This document shows, piece after piece, positions 23,311 to 36,360 of a DNA stretch of 64,000 nucleotides. The notes under the pieces are model-generated. The model saw only the letters and a list, made by a program, of their open reading frames with translations. It made no database searches and was not told the origin of the DNA. A program made the translations under genes and the position numbers. Every line of letters starts with the position of its first letter. The stretch's first letter is position 1. The stretch comes from Colias croceus. Lineage: Eukaryota > Arthropoda > Insecta > Lepidoptera > Pieridae. The stretch lies in NCBI RefSeq assembly GCF_905220415.1, contig NC_059554.1:5667001-5731000 (forward strand), given 5' to 3'.

Positions 23311-24473
23311 AATTCAATGGGTTATACTTATAACATATTCTAGAAATAAAGTAAACATCTGAAATCTTGAACTGTGTTACAGTGTAAGCTGCATAAAATA
23401 GGACATATTCTTTTGTTATTCTTCAAAAACAACAAATAGCCTACATAAGTACTTAACAGTAAGCAATAACGGAGAAGAACAAAACAGTAAATATTTTTTC
23501 ACGTAATGCCATATGGCTGTGACATCTAAAATAATGTATGTATTATTTGCTGTTGCCTTTCGTAAACCTTGCACATTTATCGATATAACAAAATACCGCT
23601 CCGTATATCGCTTATAACTTCGATTGTACCCACATCAGTCGTGATTAATTCGTGCCCAAACATTTTGTACATTAATTTGGATGAACGATACAGACCGCAA
23701 GTGTTGAGCGATGCGTGAAAGCACTCAGAGCTTATTAGCGGGTTCGGACCCCTTCGCCATGAAATCAATTAGTTTTAGACTAATCGCGCGAGAGGGTCAC
23801 TACATCACAGCTCACGGGATGAATAATTTGATAACCGCCTTAATGACCTCTGGAGCCTGCGGTCTCTGACGGCTAACGGCTTTCTCGATCGAAAGATTAC
23901 CGAAAAAGACCACGTTTGAAGTAAGTAATTTTGTGTTGCCATATTTTATGTCATCAGTTTAAATCGTGAACATTGCTCTTTATCTTTCATAAAATTATAG
24001 TTTTTAAATTTCATTTGATTTATGGATAAAATTCTAACTCTCTCATAAATAGATATTATATAAATTAAATTAAGCTCATGGAAGTTTATGCCTATCAATT
24101 AATTAGTACAAATTTTATGTATCAAAATTAAATAAATGATAATATTTACTGTAGCATTAATTGGACAACCGCGAATCCGATAATAACTAACATATTTCCC
24201 GCAAAATTGACACAACGCAGAAATTAAAATTTAATTATCCAATTTATACGTAATTTGCTTCAACCCACAGCTATATCTCTGTAAAGGGGATATTGTAAAA
24301 TATAATGTTTAAAGCCCCTAACGGACCAATTTTATAAAATAAATTAATATGTATGAATTTTAATGAGTATTCTTCATACGCATTGATATTTGCTTTTCGA
24401 GCGCATGGGTAAATACTATACACTTTTTTAATACTTTCATAGAGTAGCAAGGTTCATAGAGCAACCCAATTTT
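23311..24473. other. Unassigned DNA, GC-richer around 23.6-23.9 kb
   Basis: The patch 23580-23910 is richer in G+C and contains GGGTTCGGACCCCTTCGCC and AACCGCCTTAATGACCTC. It has a 63-codon minus-strand frame with no recognisable domain. Conserved noncoding DNA is possible; the rest is AT-rich. Confidence 0.35.
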
Positions 24474-24644
24474 TTTAAGCTATTGCATAGTTTCTATCGC
24501 GGGCCTTGAGCGCGGGGACCGAATCCAGAAATTCCGTAACGAAAAACCTCACGCTCCCCACTCAGACGGGCGGAGGTGTGGCTTGAAGGCATGTTATGCA
24601 ATAGCTTTACCGCGGCAGTCCCCGAGTGCCACACGCCTTTTTTT
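24474..24644 (-). repeat. Structured GC-rich dispersed repeat, copy 1
   Basis: A 170-bp GC-rich unit in AT-rich DNA. Its mate lies in the opposite direction at 42057-42220, about 85-90 percent identical by eye. Inside, AAGCTATTGCATA and its inverse TATGCAATAGCTT enclose about 100 bases, followed by TACCGCGGCAGTCCCCGAG and GTGCCACACG next to a T run. Read on the minus strand it starts after an A run. I believe it is a widespread lepidopteran repeat, but I cannot name it. The 24576-24845 open frame starts inside it and is not a gene. Confidence 0.7.
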
Positions 24645-25300
24645 ATATTTACTCTCTACTACACATTAGTGTTAATTTCCATACAAAATATTGTATGGAA
24701 AGTGCTTTCTATTTCGAATAAAACATTCTATAGAAATTCTATTCATATATTCTTTGAATATCTAACTTGTTATATGTTAAACATTATAATTTCAAATTAT
24801 ATAATTCTAAACTATAAAACTAAATGCATTATTTTAAAACGGTGAACTACATATTTTACAGCAATATAAATCAGCAAAAAATAGATTAAAATTAGCATAA
24901 AACTCGTTCAAAAATATAACTAAAAAGACTAATTAAAGCAACTAGAAACACATTAAAAAGATATATAATTAAATATAAATCCTAATAACTAAATTCAATA
25001 TTTCAAATCACATGAAATCTTTTCCAATGTAATTCCAAGCTTTACGTTAAACAAAAGTTAGATTACCGAGCGCTTGATGTAAATTCGAGCGTGTTTTACA
25101 GCTGGAAGTTTTCAAGAGGTGTTACTTTATACGATTTCTGCCAAAGGTCAAAGGGAATTGAGCTCTTTTAGGTTTGGCTCTGTGTCTGTGATCCAAACCA
25201 CTGCAAGTACTTGCATAAGGCATCTCCTATTAGCGGTTTACTGTATACGATCGATAGTAAATAATACTGAAACTGTATTTACACATGATAATATTATATA
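24645..25300. other. Unassigned AT-rich DNA
   Basis: Strongly AT-rich. Nothing recognised besides the spill-over of the repeat-derived frame. Confidence 0.4.
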
Positions 25301-26439
25301 CAGGGTGTCCCACCGTTGGTATACTAACCTCAAAGGAGGTTATTATAGTTTTGCATACGCTGAGTGCCTAAAAAATATTATAAAATTCCAGACGCATTTT
25401 TTTTTCAAATAGATGAATTCTTAAAACTCTATGTGTACTCCCATAACAAGCAACCCGCAAAACTTTGCCACCAGCATATGAGCTATCGTTTAAGATTATG
25501 TCTTTATAGACACAATGCTCACATTAGCGGAGCGGTTTAAGCCGGTTGGGTGAAGCTATACCCGGCGCGGCCTAAGATGATCCGTATGACACTGACAGTT
25601 ATTCTCAAGAGACAAACTTGTAATGGCGTCACCATTAAATTAGAAACGTATTGGAGGCGTCTAAAAATGGCATTTATTAATTTTTACGTAGCTTTATGCT
25701 ATTACAACGATATTCCGTTGGAATTATAACAATTCTTATCATTTACGAGAAATTATATCAATCTGACTTTACGTTTACGTCCTTCAAAACTTACATCGTT
25801 GGCATTTATCGACTAGTGCGGAAAGTATCGATAAACAAGTTTCGATAATGGAAAGTCACATTTCGAGTTCACATTTTTTCCATGCTTAAGCATGAATGAA
25901 GCAATTATGGAACAGAAGATCGCAGCATAATTAATTAATTAATTACCGTTCGCGTTAATTTACTTACCTATGATAATATAAGTTTTTTAGAAAAATTAAA
26001 TGGGGGATTCCATTTTCATGATAAAATAATATACACTGTGTTAAACGGGTTAAAAATTACGAGAAAATGATAAGGTGCATTTTTATGTTTTGGAAAACTT
26101 TCGTTTTACTTACCGTTTCGTTTACTTAATAGACGTTAAAAATTCATTTTATAATATTTGTAAAAACATGTTTACCGACGTGGCTGAATGCAAACCACGC
26201 CTTTGCCTATAAAATAGTAAAGTATCGACACGATCCATCATACGAGCAATCACTAAGACGAACTGTCATAGGGATCATCTTAGGCCGCGCCGGGTATAGA
26301 GAAGAAAACATGAATTTTAAGGAAAAATTTAGAAAAACATTTTTGACGTTATTTTGTTGTTTAAGTATTTTTTACGTAATCAGTGTATACAAAACTACAA
26401 GTCCCTTCGCGCTTTGTATACGTATAGTGGGACACCCTG
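25301..26439. mobile_element. TA-flanked TIR element (CAGGGTGTCCCAC ends), carrying another MITE
   Basis: CAGGGTGTCCCAC at 25301-25313 is inverted exactly as GTGGGACACCCTG at 26427-26439, with TA at each flank (25299-25300, 26440-26441). GTATAC follows a few bases inside both ends. A CAGGGTG-type end with a TA target is typical of Tc1/mariner-like MITEs. A second element (25559-26296) sits inside; without it the host would be about 400 bp. No transposase. Confidence 0.75.
25559..26296. mobile_element. Nested TA-flanked MITE (TACCCGGCGCGGCC ends)
   Basis: TACCCGGCGCGGCCTAAGAT at the left is inverted at the right (ATCTTAGGCCGCGCCGGGTA), followed inward by ATC and an imperfect TATGACA match. 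TA flanks both ends (25557-25558, 26297-26298). The 738-bp interior is noncoding. A 43-bp segment at 26148-26190 also occurs in the loop of the foldback element at 22045-22087. Confidence 0.8.
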
Positions 26440-27002
26440 TATAGGTATGATATGTAAAATAAAAACTCTACATTCGTGGTATAATTTTTTCATTATCTTA
26501 GTCGTGTCCAGGCTTTTGATTTCTTCCTTAGACAATACGATTATGAATATACTTTCACATTGATTAGTTTTATTTCATTTTAATTTGATATTAATACGTA
26601 TATGACAATTTTTTTTATTTAATTTAAATATACTTTTCATAAGTGCCATTAAATTAATTACCATAACGTTTCTATGATGTTTTATCAAAATTTTTTAGAC
26701 AAAAATATTATGAGCTTATTAAACATTCATATTTATTTTTAAATATTATTATTTCCCGATGAAATTGCATATAAATAAACGTGATCAAATAAATCGAATC
26801 CATTCGAAGCATTCATTTCCATTAATAGTAGATTTTATAAGTGGAACAAGTGGAGATGAAATGAAATAAATATACAGGATTTAAATGCTAATAACATTCA
26901 CTTACTGAACATTTTACATTTGTTAAAATTGCTTACATTGAAAATTAATAACATTTATTAGCTTTTCCTGCAAATATTGCTAACTATTATCACTTAGGGG
27001 TA

Positions 27003-27122
27003 TGAAAAATAGATGTTGTCCGATTCTCAGACCAAGGTACCCAATATGGACACAAAATTTCATGAGAATCGGTCAAGCCGTTTCGGAGTAGTTTAAATTC
27101 AAACTACGCGCCACGACATTTT
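27003..27122. repeat. Dispersed repeat fragment
   Basis: The phrase TTTCATGAGAATCGGTCAAG followed by CCGTTTCGGAG is a wording I know from insect dispersed repeats, similar in style to the ATGAAA...TGG phrases of the Helitrons here. Neither end is visible, so the class is open. Confidence 0.4.
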
Positions 27123-30100
27123 GTTTAAATTAGAAGACAAAAAGTAAAATTCTAAGTAACGTTAATTTAAAAAGAATTTAATTTCAGTGTATTCATAATT
27201 CGTTTGGTTCCGTACCGTACAAGTTTTAATTGTCTTACGATTTCATAAGACGAAAGCAGGAGAACTTCGCGTCATGAATTTCGGCCCTCCTGGAACTAAC
27301 TTCATTTAATTACTATTTAAATGAATTTCAATTTCCGTATAATTTGGATTTATGTTTATTACGAAAACAGCGCCGTTAATAATATTACTGGGATTAACTT
27401 TGTAATGAATACCATGCGTAAGTATGTAACTATCTAACTTTGTAAATTGTGTAATAAATTCCTATCCGGCACTAGTTAATATGATAATTTTCATCTATTT
27501 TTTATTCAGACCTTAATAGGCTGTAAAAATAAAGAGTACAATAACATTATTCGGCCTTATTTCAACTGAAAATCAAACAAAGTGCCAGTGAGTAACACAA
27601 GAGTATCATTATAAACTGACCACGAAATGGGAAAGCATTTCAAATATCACGTGTAAAAATCGTTGAGTTCGTTACTTGCCTGTCACGGACACACTACGAA
27701 CTAGTTCAGCATAGGAGTTAGTTGAATAAGCCACTGGTCGCCAATTGACGTGGTCTTAAGTCGTTAAGTCGAGTCACAGGTAATAAGTTTCAAACTTCAA
27801 ACACTTCATTTATCAGTGACTAAAGGGGCTGAAGTGTATAATATTGTATGGTAGCTTATGTGGAATTATAGTTGGAATTATATATCACTATAAACAAGGA
27901 ATAAAACCCAAATGTTAATCGATAATGGAAGATATTTTAAAACAGATATATAAAAGATCATTTTAATATAGAATATTGTAATGAAACAACCGGACATAAA
28001 TTAGTAGATAACCTCATGGAAATTTACATTGATTATTCGAAGATACTTATTTAATCTAGATCCCATATGCAATGCAATAATTTCACCCAACTTTTTTACT
28101 TTTTGCTTACGTACGATTGCATTACATTTGATATGTACGCCACATTTAATTAAAATTCATATATAAAATTGAAAGTATAGCAACTATGTTGCAAAATTAG
28201 AGAGCACCTTCTTCCCACTTCCGCCCAAATGCGTTCATTGACGTTAATAAGGCTCCGCTAATAATACATGCTCACGAGCGCTCAGCAAACTCTTAAATGC
28301 TCAATTCACATGAGAGCTGTCGACATGTTACCTTTTTCCCTTTTGTAGCCAATTAGAGATAATTTTTACACGTGCTTTTACGTTAGAACTTATTTTAATA
28401 CATAAATTGTAATTTACTCATATCAAAGTGCACGTAGGCACGTACACGCAAGATTTTAGTTATAGTATGTAATATGTTATAAAACGAATAAACATATCAT
28501 GTTTTCGTCCCACGTATGTGTGTTTACTAAAGAAAATTTCTTCCAAATATTTCCAGACTACGAAGATCCGCCTTACGAAAACACAAATCGCTCGAAGCGC
28601 TATAAAAAATATTACTAGAAATTACATCATCTTTGCTTGTTTGTATTGATAAAGTAATATTTATCCCCAATTTCTATGTGTACACTGAAGAACATCGGGA
28701 CAATATTTTCATTCTATCTGCTTCATAAACAATACGAAATTATCCCGAAATAAAACTTATAACGGCACGTGGTCGTGATGGAAATTATTTTAAATACACG
28801 TACGTGATAATCTATACAAGGCCGAGTTAATTACAAATAACTTTAATTTGCAAAACAATTCGAGTGACAATTATAACACTTAACCATGCAATATTGAAGC
28901 AATCACTTTTTAAATTAACGACGCAATTAACCCAATTACAGATAATTACGGGCCAACCGCATGCGTATTTGAGCAAAGATAATTATGTTCTCAGTGTGCC
29001 ATACCGCCTATGCCACGAGGAGAGCCAAGTAATATGTTTCCGGCAAATTCTACGTTCACCTGCTCGCTGTGCATTATACGACTATTAACATAGGCTCGAT
29101 TAATCAAAGCAACTATCTTGGTGCACTCGCTCGCATCCATACTTATCTGTTCACACGCACACAGACGTGGCCATGCTTGTTTATGTACGCCCCTATAAAG
29201 AAGTGTGTTCTTCGTACACCCTAATAGGCAATAACTCATTAATACCGTCCTAAAACGTAACAATTTCCTGTGAAAGAGATTGTGTAGAGACATTACTGAG
29301 GCAGTTAACTGCTACGAGCTATCATTGAAATGGGAAACCATTACGCATTTATGTTTAATGATTATTTAAAGCTCCTCATAATTTTGCGCAATTCGTAATT
29401 CTTCCACTCGAATGTCTGGTCGTTAGGGATTCTTGCTGCGGTGTGGATAATTGTTTTATATTTTTTCTCCCTCCTGTATTCTCACGGTCCGTGTATTGTA
29501 ACCGCAAAGCACGTAAAACTGAGACTCACGGACAAAAAGTTTAATTAACGTTAGCAAAGAGTTATATCGTTTGTTAAAAATAGTCTTTGCCACACTCCGT
29601 TCCATATCTTCACGAATGTTATCTGGGAAACGAGAATATTTCTAAACGTATTTCCCAGATGCAAACAATTAAGAGGGAGGTTGTATTCTTTATTCTTTAT
29701 CCGAACATCTTTGTTCGCTGTTGTGTGGAGAATTAAATAGCAGCTTGTTAGCGATAATGTTGCAATTCATCAGTGACTGGTTTAAATCCGCTGCGCAGCG
29801 AACATTGTGCAGCAATTCTTTATGTGTCGACAAAGCCATACATAGTACCTATGCTTTACTTAGTTGCGTATTGTTTATTCTCTAAATAATAGATGTTCGC
29901 TGACTCTTGTTAGATGTGCGAAATGTTCTAGTTATTTTATGCACGTTTTGCTGGAATGCCGATTTGTTATGGTATGCCTTTAGCTTTAATATTAGCATAG
30001 AGATCAACGTTCCCGCGCCAATGTATCTCCGACCACACATCAAAACCTCGAGTGCTCGTTTCCCCGCTTAGCTTAGTGGTCATTTACAAATATCGTTGCA

Positions 30101-30489
30101 TGCAGCGATGTGAGACTCTCATATTTGTCTTGCCCCTGTAATAAATATAGGGTGATTAACATTCTCATTTGCGTGTTGTTCGTTTGCAATTCCATAATTA
30201 AAATGAAAACTTTAACATTTTCCAATAGAATTAAAATTTCATCAATATATCAAACGCTTATCGGTGCGTTGTTATGAAATACAAATTGAGTTTTTGAAAA
30301 TACAAATATTTTTTTTCCGTATTTATTTTCAACAGAATGTTTTCAGCTAAAAATAGAACCTGTTATTGATGAAACTGTGTATCAATTTATAATGCTATTA
30401 AAACGCAAACCCAGCTACGCGGCCCGCTAATCGGTGTTCATATCCATCTATGTTATAATACCTTAATACCTGCAAAAACATGTTTACGT
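27123..30489. other. Unassigned DNA
   Basis: No gene or complete repeat is recognised. The minus-strand 100-codon frame at 28991-29293 is the longest uninterrupted frame outside repeats here; it overlaps a 74-codon + strand frame and shows no domain, so it is most likely chance. The 29.4-30.1 kb part is a little GC-richer. Confidence 0.4.
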
Positions 30490-30640
30490 CACAAAATGTA
30501 ACTTCACTAGCCGAGGGCGATGCACCGCCGTCTATATATCATCGGGACCCCTCCCCCCGTGTAACCCTCCTCTCTCCTTATTCACACCCACCTCTCCACA
30601 AACATAATATATTTCCACGTTTCGGAGCTTGCAGCATCTA
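30490..30640 (+). promoter_or_regulatory. Pyrimidine-rich GC patch with TATA-like motif
   Basis: AGCCGAGGGCGATGCACCGC is followed by TCTATATATC (30531-30540) and then a C/T-rich run of about 60 bases (CCCCTCCCCCCG, CCTCCTCTCTCC). It could be a core promoter, a CT-rich microsatellite relic or conserved noncoding DNA. No transcript start or downstream frame supports the first option. Confidence 0.15.
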
Positions 30641-33187
30641 AAGAACGTAGAAAGAGTCAATGTGCAAGAAACTTATCTAGCTTAAAGTGTTTTATTGTGA
30701 TTGATTTAATATGGCAAAATGAAATAAGGAGGAAAAGATATTGAAAATAATAACGTTAAAACCTAATTAATTTGCAGTAAATATCCATGTGTAGCTTATT
30801 AGCTCTGTTATTAAGTACAGAGGAGATGAACATTAATCCATTTAACCAAAAATCATTAAAATTCGTTCACGATCGTGAATTATAAGTGGTGTTACTAGGA
30901 CAACGTTTTCTTGTGTATATTTATACATAGACTTTCCATTCATTATTTTGTGCAAACAATCAAGGGTTTAATAGTCAGATTAAGTCAGATTTTAATCTGA
31001 CTATGAAACGGTGAACCGATATTCAGTATTTTGTCGTAGCCTCGTAGCACACCTACGCGCCTCCACGTGTATACATGTCATATTATTTTTAGCATTTAAT
31101 TACAAGTAGATGCACGACCCAGATCAAATTTTGTTCTTAATTTTTAAACATTATTATAAAATATGTAATTCAAACTGAAACAAAAATTGGTTACTAAAAT
31201 ATGTTGCATTACATACACGAGATTCCACTTCTGAATTCTCAATCATCTTCCATCATTATAATCATATAACACTTACATGAACTTTTATAGTATCTTTATT
31301 ATTTTTAATAACGAATAATTAAAAATAGCACTGCAACAATAAAACCAAACCAAACGTGTGTTCGTAACATCAGCTTATTTATTTATCTAGCGTACTAAAC
31401 TCATCGCGGGAAATCTCGCTAGACGGCACAGATAATATTATACTAGACGGTAACAATAATAATCAATTCCACACATAGCTTTATTACGATGCCGAGCAAA
31501 TACAGTAAGTGTGGGTATTATGCAAAGCCGATGCCGCACGTCTGGCCGATGCATGGAGCCATTCGGGAACATACTTTTGTTTTCATGAATTCAGCTCTGT
31601 ATTTATTCCGCTATCTAAAATAACAAATTGGTTTGAATTCAGGTCTATTTTCTCCTCTAACCTCGTTCGGTGGGCCTGTATTTTGTAAATTTATAAGCAT
31701 TATAATATTTATAAGCATTGTAACAAATTAAAATAATAATTTTAAATAATCTGCACTTACCGAATTTCAAGCTTGTATTTATGGACTTATTGATTTCTCT
31801 ATGCTTTTATTAATTATTTTAATAAAATAAACAATATAAATCGGATAAGATCAATAATATAATATAATAATAATTCATTCATTTATTCCAGTAACCAGGA
31901 CTCATTTTGTTAGTAACAATTAATAACTTAAAACTTACTAAATCAATGCATAAAATATTGTTATATCTTTGTAAATTCACAATTATGCCACTACCGCAAC
32001 AATATCATACAAATTACACTGAAGAAATTATTAGCGTTAACATATTAGCAAGAATGAAGAAATCATTGCTTATCTTATACCTACTTCTTATGCATTTATA
32101 ATAACGTTAATTATGTCTCTACATTCACCTTCGCATTTCCAATACTACGTATTTATTTAGTTATTAATTCGCACAATGTGACGAAATCATTATAGTCCGT
32201 ATCTAAAACGCTAGCTGTCTGTCGCATTCACGCGATACCGCGGGATTTACTAGCTCGGAGGCTTTGTGCGGCGAAATAAAATGGCCCGTGGAGAAATCCG
32301 CATAGTATTAGGCGAACGTTAGATTTATGTCGTGTATTCAATTTGTGTGAAAGCTATCGACGCGAGGGACGGTGTGTTCGTTATGTTAAATGCAGTCCTT
32401 TGTATTAAATAAAAACATGAGTTCGTTTATACTTACATCGACACTTTTGTCGTATTGTATCGATATTAATTGTACAACAATATTATATACGAAAAGCCGT
32501 GTATCGAAATATTATTCCCCTATTTGAATTTTGAATGTTATCGCTACAGAAATATCGTTTTAACAGATATTCACGAACAAAACTCCTTCTCGCAACCGCT
32601 TTGCAATAACAGTATTATATCGCCTGAACAACTTTAAAGGATAAACTCACGCCGGAATCTACATAACTTACTTGTAAAAAGAGCAATATATTTGCACGAA
32701 TAGTGACACTAAAATCATTAGCGCGTAAGAGGTCGGGGCTTGGGAGAAAACAGAGACAAAAGGGGAAAGTACGGCTTCGCTCTGACGATGTATTAAAGCA
32801 CAATGAGTGTTATATTGAACATTAGTGCCGAGTAACGACGGGCGAGTCTCAGTAACTCCCTATACTGCCTCACAAAGTCTGTTTTCTTCGAGATATCGCC
32901 CTTTCGGGTCGCTGAACGACTTATTAATTTTGTATGATATCATCATAAAGGGAAAATATGGAGTTCTTATGCTACTTATTGATATTAATGATATCTTTAT
33001 ATAAATATTGTAATATTGTTTCTCTTATTTGGTAGAAAATAAAACGAGTATTATTACAATAACCTCAACCTTGGAAAGGGTAACGTAAACAAATGAAGGC
33101 ACTGAGCAATGAGGGGAAGCTTTGTCGTCTAGCCTACGGCCACGTTGCGCAAAATAAACAGCGTGATATTGTTCACCTTATTTCTTA
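30641..33187. other. Unassigned DNA, GC-richer at 32.2-32.4 kb
   Basis: No gene recognised. The patch 32210-32400 (for example TACCGCGGGATTTACTAGC) is GC-richer and may be conserved noncoding. ATTTTAATCTGAC and GTCAGATTAA-type motifs near 30978-31003 form a small inverted repeat. Frames at 31907-32101 and 32615-32803 have no recognisable content. Confidence 0.4.
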
Positions 33188-33512
33188 CTAGCTTCCGCCC
33201 GCGACTCCGTCCGCGCGGATGTCGGTCTTTGCGTGGATGGTTTATTTCTCCATTTTGAGTAACTCGGACAATGACATCTTATAAATATCTATTGGACCCA
33301 AATACGGCTAGGCCTATAATAATACGCAACGTGTGTTCGCGGTACCTACTACAGAACAACGTCTATGGATAACTGAAAAATTGAGATTATTTTTTTTTCT
33401 ACGTATTTTTCCAGGATAAAAAGTATCCTATTTTACGCCCAGGATAATAAGGTATAATTATACCAAGTTTCATCGAAATCGAACCGGTAGTTTTCACGTG
33501 ATGTCTTCACAT

Positions 33513-33557
<45 letters not shown>

Positions 33558-33676
33558 AATTTTTTTAATCACATATTTGGGTTTGGTATCGATCCAGTAA
33601 CACCCCCTGCTAGTTATTTTTTCAATATTTTCAATGTACAGAATTGACCCTTCTACAGATTTATTATATGTATAGA
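33188..33676 (-). mobile_element. Long non-autonomous Helitron with GTCT microsatellite, inverted copy
   Basis: The minus strand starts TCTATACATATAATAAATCT after A and ends GACGGAGTCGCGGGCGG, AAG, CTAG before T. It matches 19046-19554 over its length with small differences. The GTCT tract (33514-33553, seen here as GACA) is shorter. No coding capacity. Confidence 0.85.
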
Positions 33677-34079
33677 TTTGTATTTACTTTAATAAATCCC
33701 ATCACATTTGTAAATCCACTGAAAATGACCCTTTTACTGCTCGTGCCTATATATGACCAAAAATCACATCGCGGTGAGCTACTTCAATAAATTTCTATAC
33801 CACTTTAATAAACCGAACTACCACATGAAATGCACATAAAAGCATCATCTATAAAAGTTAAAGTAAAAACATAAAATTCCAAACAGAAAAGACGCGCTAT
33901 TCCGTGATCAAGAGGGCGTCATTCCCGCATCTTTTCCACATCATTTGCTCCGGTTACTCGCATCACACTCACGGATAACAAAACCCGCGTATATATGTCA
34001 CTGGTGGACCGTTAATGCTCTCGCATCATTGGAGACTCACCAATTTACGCGAACAACGCGTTTTCTTATCGAAGACGCC
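33677..34079. other. Unassigned DNA
   Basis: No gene or repeat recognised in this gap. Confidence 0.4.
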
Positions 34080-34600
34080 TAATTCGACGTTTTCGCGGTG
34101 CGTTAAGCTTAATCTTTAATAATTTTCGACGTCGCGTCTGCTCAGCGCCTTTCGTCCTAATGTTAATTAAGTCAATGAAATTACTTTATCACATTCTCTG
34201 GCTTCCGAAATGGAATTACGTCACGCCGGTATTGTTCAAGATGCTTCTAACTCGACAATTTGTCGCGAACTTACGTAACTTACGTTAATTATTTCATTTC
34301 GCTTACGTAACATACGCAGCTATGAAATAATTTACGTGTGCAAAAATATGAATGGAAAAGATAAGACACATAAAAATAATGTGGATTAAAACGCAGCAAT
34401 CGTTACACGCTGCATCATTTCCGCGTCATTTGACGTCTCAGCGTTTACACACGACGCCCGAGTGGAGTCAGCGGGCGTTTGTCACTAGGTCGTTAGCGCC
34501 ACGAGTTATTGGAAAGAAAATTGTGCTGACTTTGTCGCCCGCCGCTTTTATCTCAGGTTAAAAACTGGCTCGTTATGAATCGTCGTGACGTCGAGACTTG
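34080..34600. promoter_or_regulatory. Cluster of ACGT-core (bZIP-type) sites
   Basis: Nine ACGT cores lie in about 520 bases: two in the GACGTT/GACGTC context (about 34087 and 34128), TTACGTCA (34216-34223), TTACGTAA (34271-34278), TTACGTTAA right after it, TTACGTAA again (34303-34310), TTACGTG (about 34331), TGACGTCT (34431) and TGACGTCG (34587). TGACGTCA-like and TTACGTAA sites are bound by CREB/ATF and PAR/C-EBP-type bZIP proteins. The region is GC-richer and free of repeats. An enhancer or promoter is inferred only from motif density. The 69-codon frame at 34352-34561 has no recognisable domain. Confidence 0.3.
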
Positions 34601-36360
34601 TTAGCGCGCATTGTGTGCATTTTGCACGCTGCCTCACGAACTATGAACCATTTTGATACAAGATAAAATACTCAAGCACTTATCGGCACTTTTTTACGAT
34701 TCGCTTTAATAGTAAGAAGTTTTGAGTAAGAGTGCAAATAAGTCATGCTTAGTTTAATATATAAAAATTACTTTTATTTTATTAAATAGGTTTATACTTG
34801 AGCAGGAATGAGTAAATAATATTTTATTAGCCAAGGTAGATGTTTAATTAAATCTTTCACAAAGCATACACGTTTATACTTAAATCTTGTTAATAAAGCA
34901 AAGAAAAGAGAAGCCAAAGTGTCGCAATAACTCTACGCCTGCACCCGGTTTGTTTGGTTTAAGTTTAAATGCGCTCTTGATATAATCTGAGGACAAAGGC
35001 AGTTCGTCTTACTACGCCGCAATGGGTGCACGGCTATTAATTATTTGCCTCTGACTCCTTTCTGACAAAAGGAGCTTGCGAGTGTAAGATGCTCGTGAGA
35101 TGATATCGCGTCACTGGGATCTTACCTATTATTAATTTACGTATAATTTATATTTCAGGATCTCTGTAGCGGATCTCTGTATCGGATTTTGGAATAATAC
35201 TTACTTAACAAATCTGAGTCCTCATACAATGTATTACCGTTTTATAGAAATTTTATAATATGTAATTTTTATTAACTTTATATTTATTATTCAAGAAGGT
35301 ATATAAAAATTTTAAGCATGAATAAATAGCTCTCATGATTAAGGAGAGCAGGGTAGAGCCAAACTTTAATTAGGTATGTCTTTTTACAAAATATTATTTT
35401 TACTTGAGAATATTTTAGAGAATGTTTTATTAATAATCATGAACTGTATGCTGGATTATAATCGTAGGTACTCTCGTATTAGCTTTTTTCTATAAAAGAC
35501 AAAAAAAAATAAGCGACATGTACATAGCAAAGTATGTTGTATAGTAAAAGGTTTCGTGCATAAAAATAGTAATTTAAACTTTTCCATTCAGTCTACGAAT
35601 GGGTAGTGTATACTTTTTAGCTATATTTGGATATTCAGTATGTAATTATGTATTTATGTTTTTCTATAAAATTTTATTATTATCATTAATTTCGGTCAGA
35701 CCGATTATATATTCAAAAATCACTAAGATTTTTCATCCATCGTAGCTGTACTTTCACTAACAACGTACAAACCTGTCTCACTATTCGCTGAAGCAATTTA
35801 AACGAGCTTATATTTCAAACAAGAGTCATTAGTACTAAACTCATATAAGACCAACTAAATGTACTGAACATTAAAGTTTGATTGACTTTTCATGGTAGTG
35901 GGCAACTTGAGGGCCCATTAAGTTTATTGTAGAGCTGTGTGTACACAAGATACTCAGACCACTCTTGATAACAGTCATTTGAAATAAAACTAAGTCTATA
36001 TATTTGGTCGTTACATCACTAATTACAAGCTCCCTTGACAATACGTAGAATTTGTGTTATCCCAGAAGAATGTCTCGTAACTTGTTATCTATATAGGTAT
36101 TAGGTATATTAGTATCCGATGGCTCGTCTTATTGTTAGTATTTTTGTATGTTCCCTCCGTGTACCACCATACTACGTATATCGTTCTTATTGTTTTTCCA
36201 AATGGATTTAGAACATATAACAATAAATTCACGTGAGCTTAAATAATAATGAGAGTCGATAAAAAGGAAACTTCGAATTTTGAATATGATTTTCGTCGAT
36301 ATCCAATCGAATTTTTATCTTATCATATCACATCATCACACCTACAATGCCATAATAAAA
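34601..36360. other. Unassigned AT-rich DNA
   Basis: No gene, RNA gene or mobile element recognised. Confidence 0.4.

Noticed and set aside
24576..24845. 89-codon frame as a gene
   Set aside because: Its start is a translation of the dispersed GC-rich repeat, and the same wording appears in the inverted copy at 42048-42305.
28991..29293. 100-codon minus-strand frame as a gene
   Set aside because: No domain, no splice or start-context support, and an overlapping open frame on the other strand; chance is the simpler reading.
34352..34561. 69-codon frame as a gene
   Set aside because: GC-richer composition explains its length; no family resemblance and no splice context.
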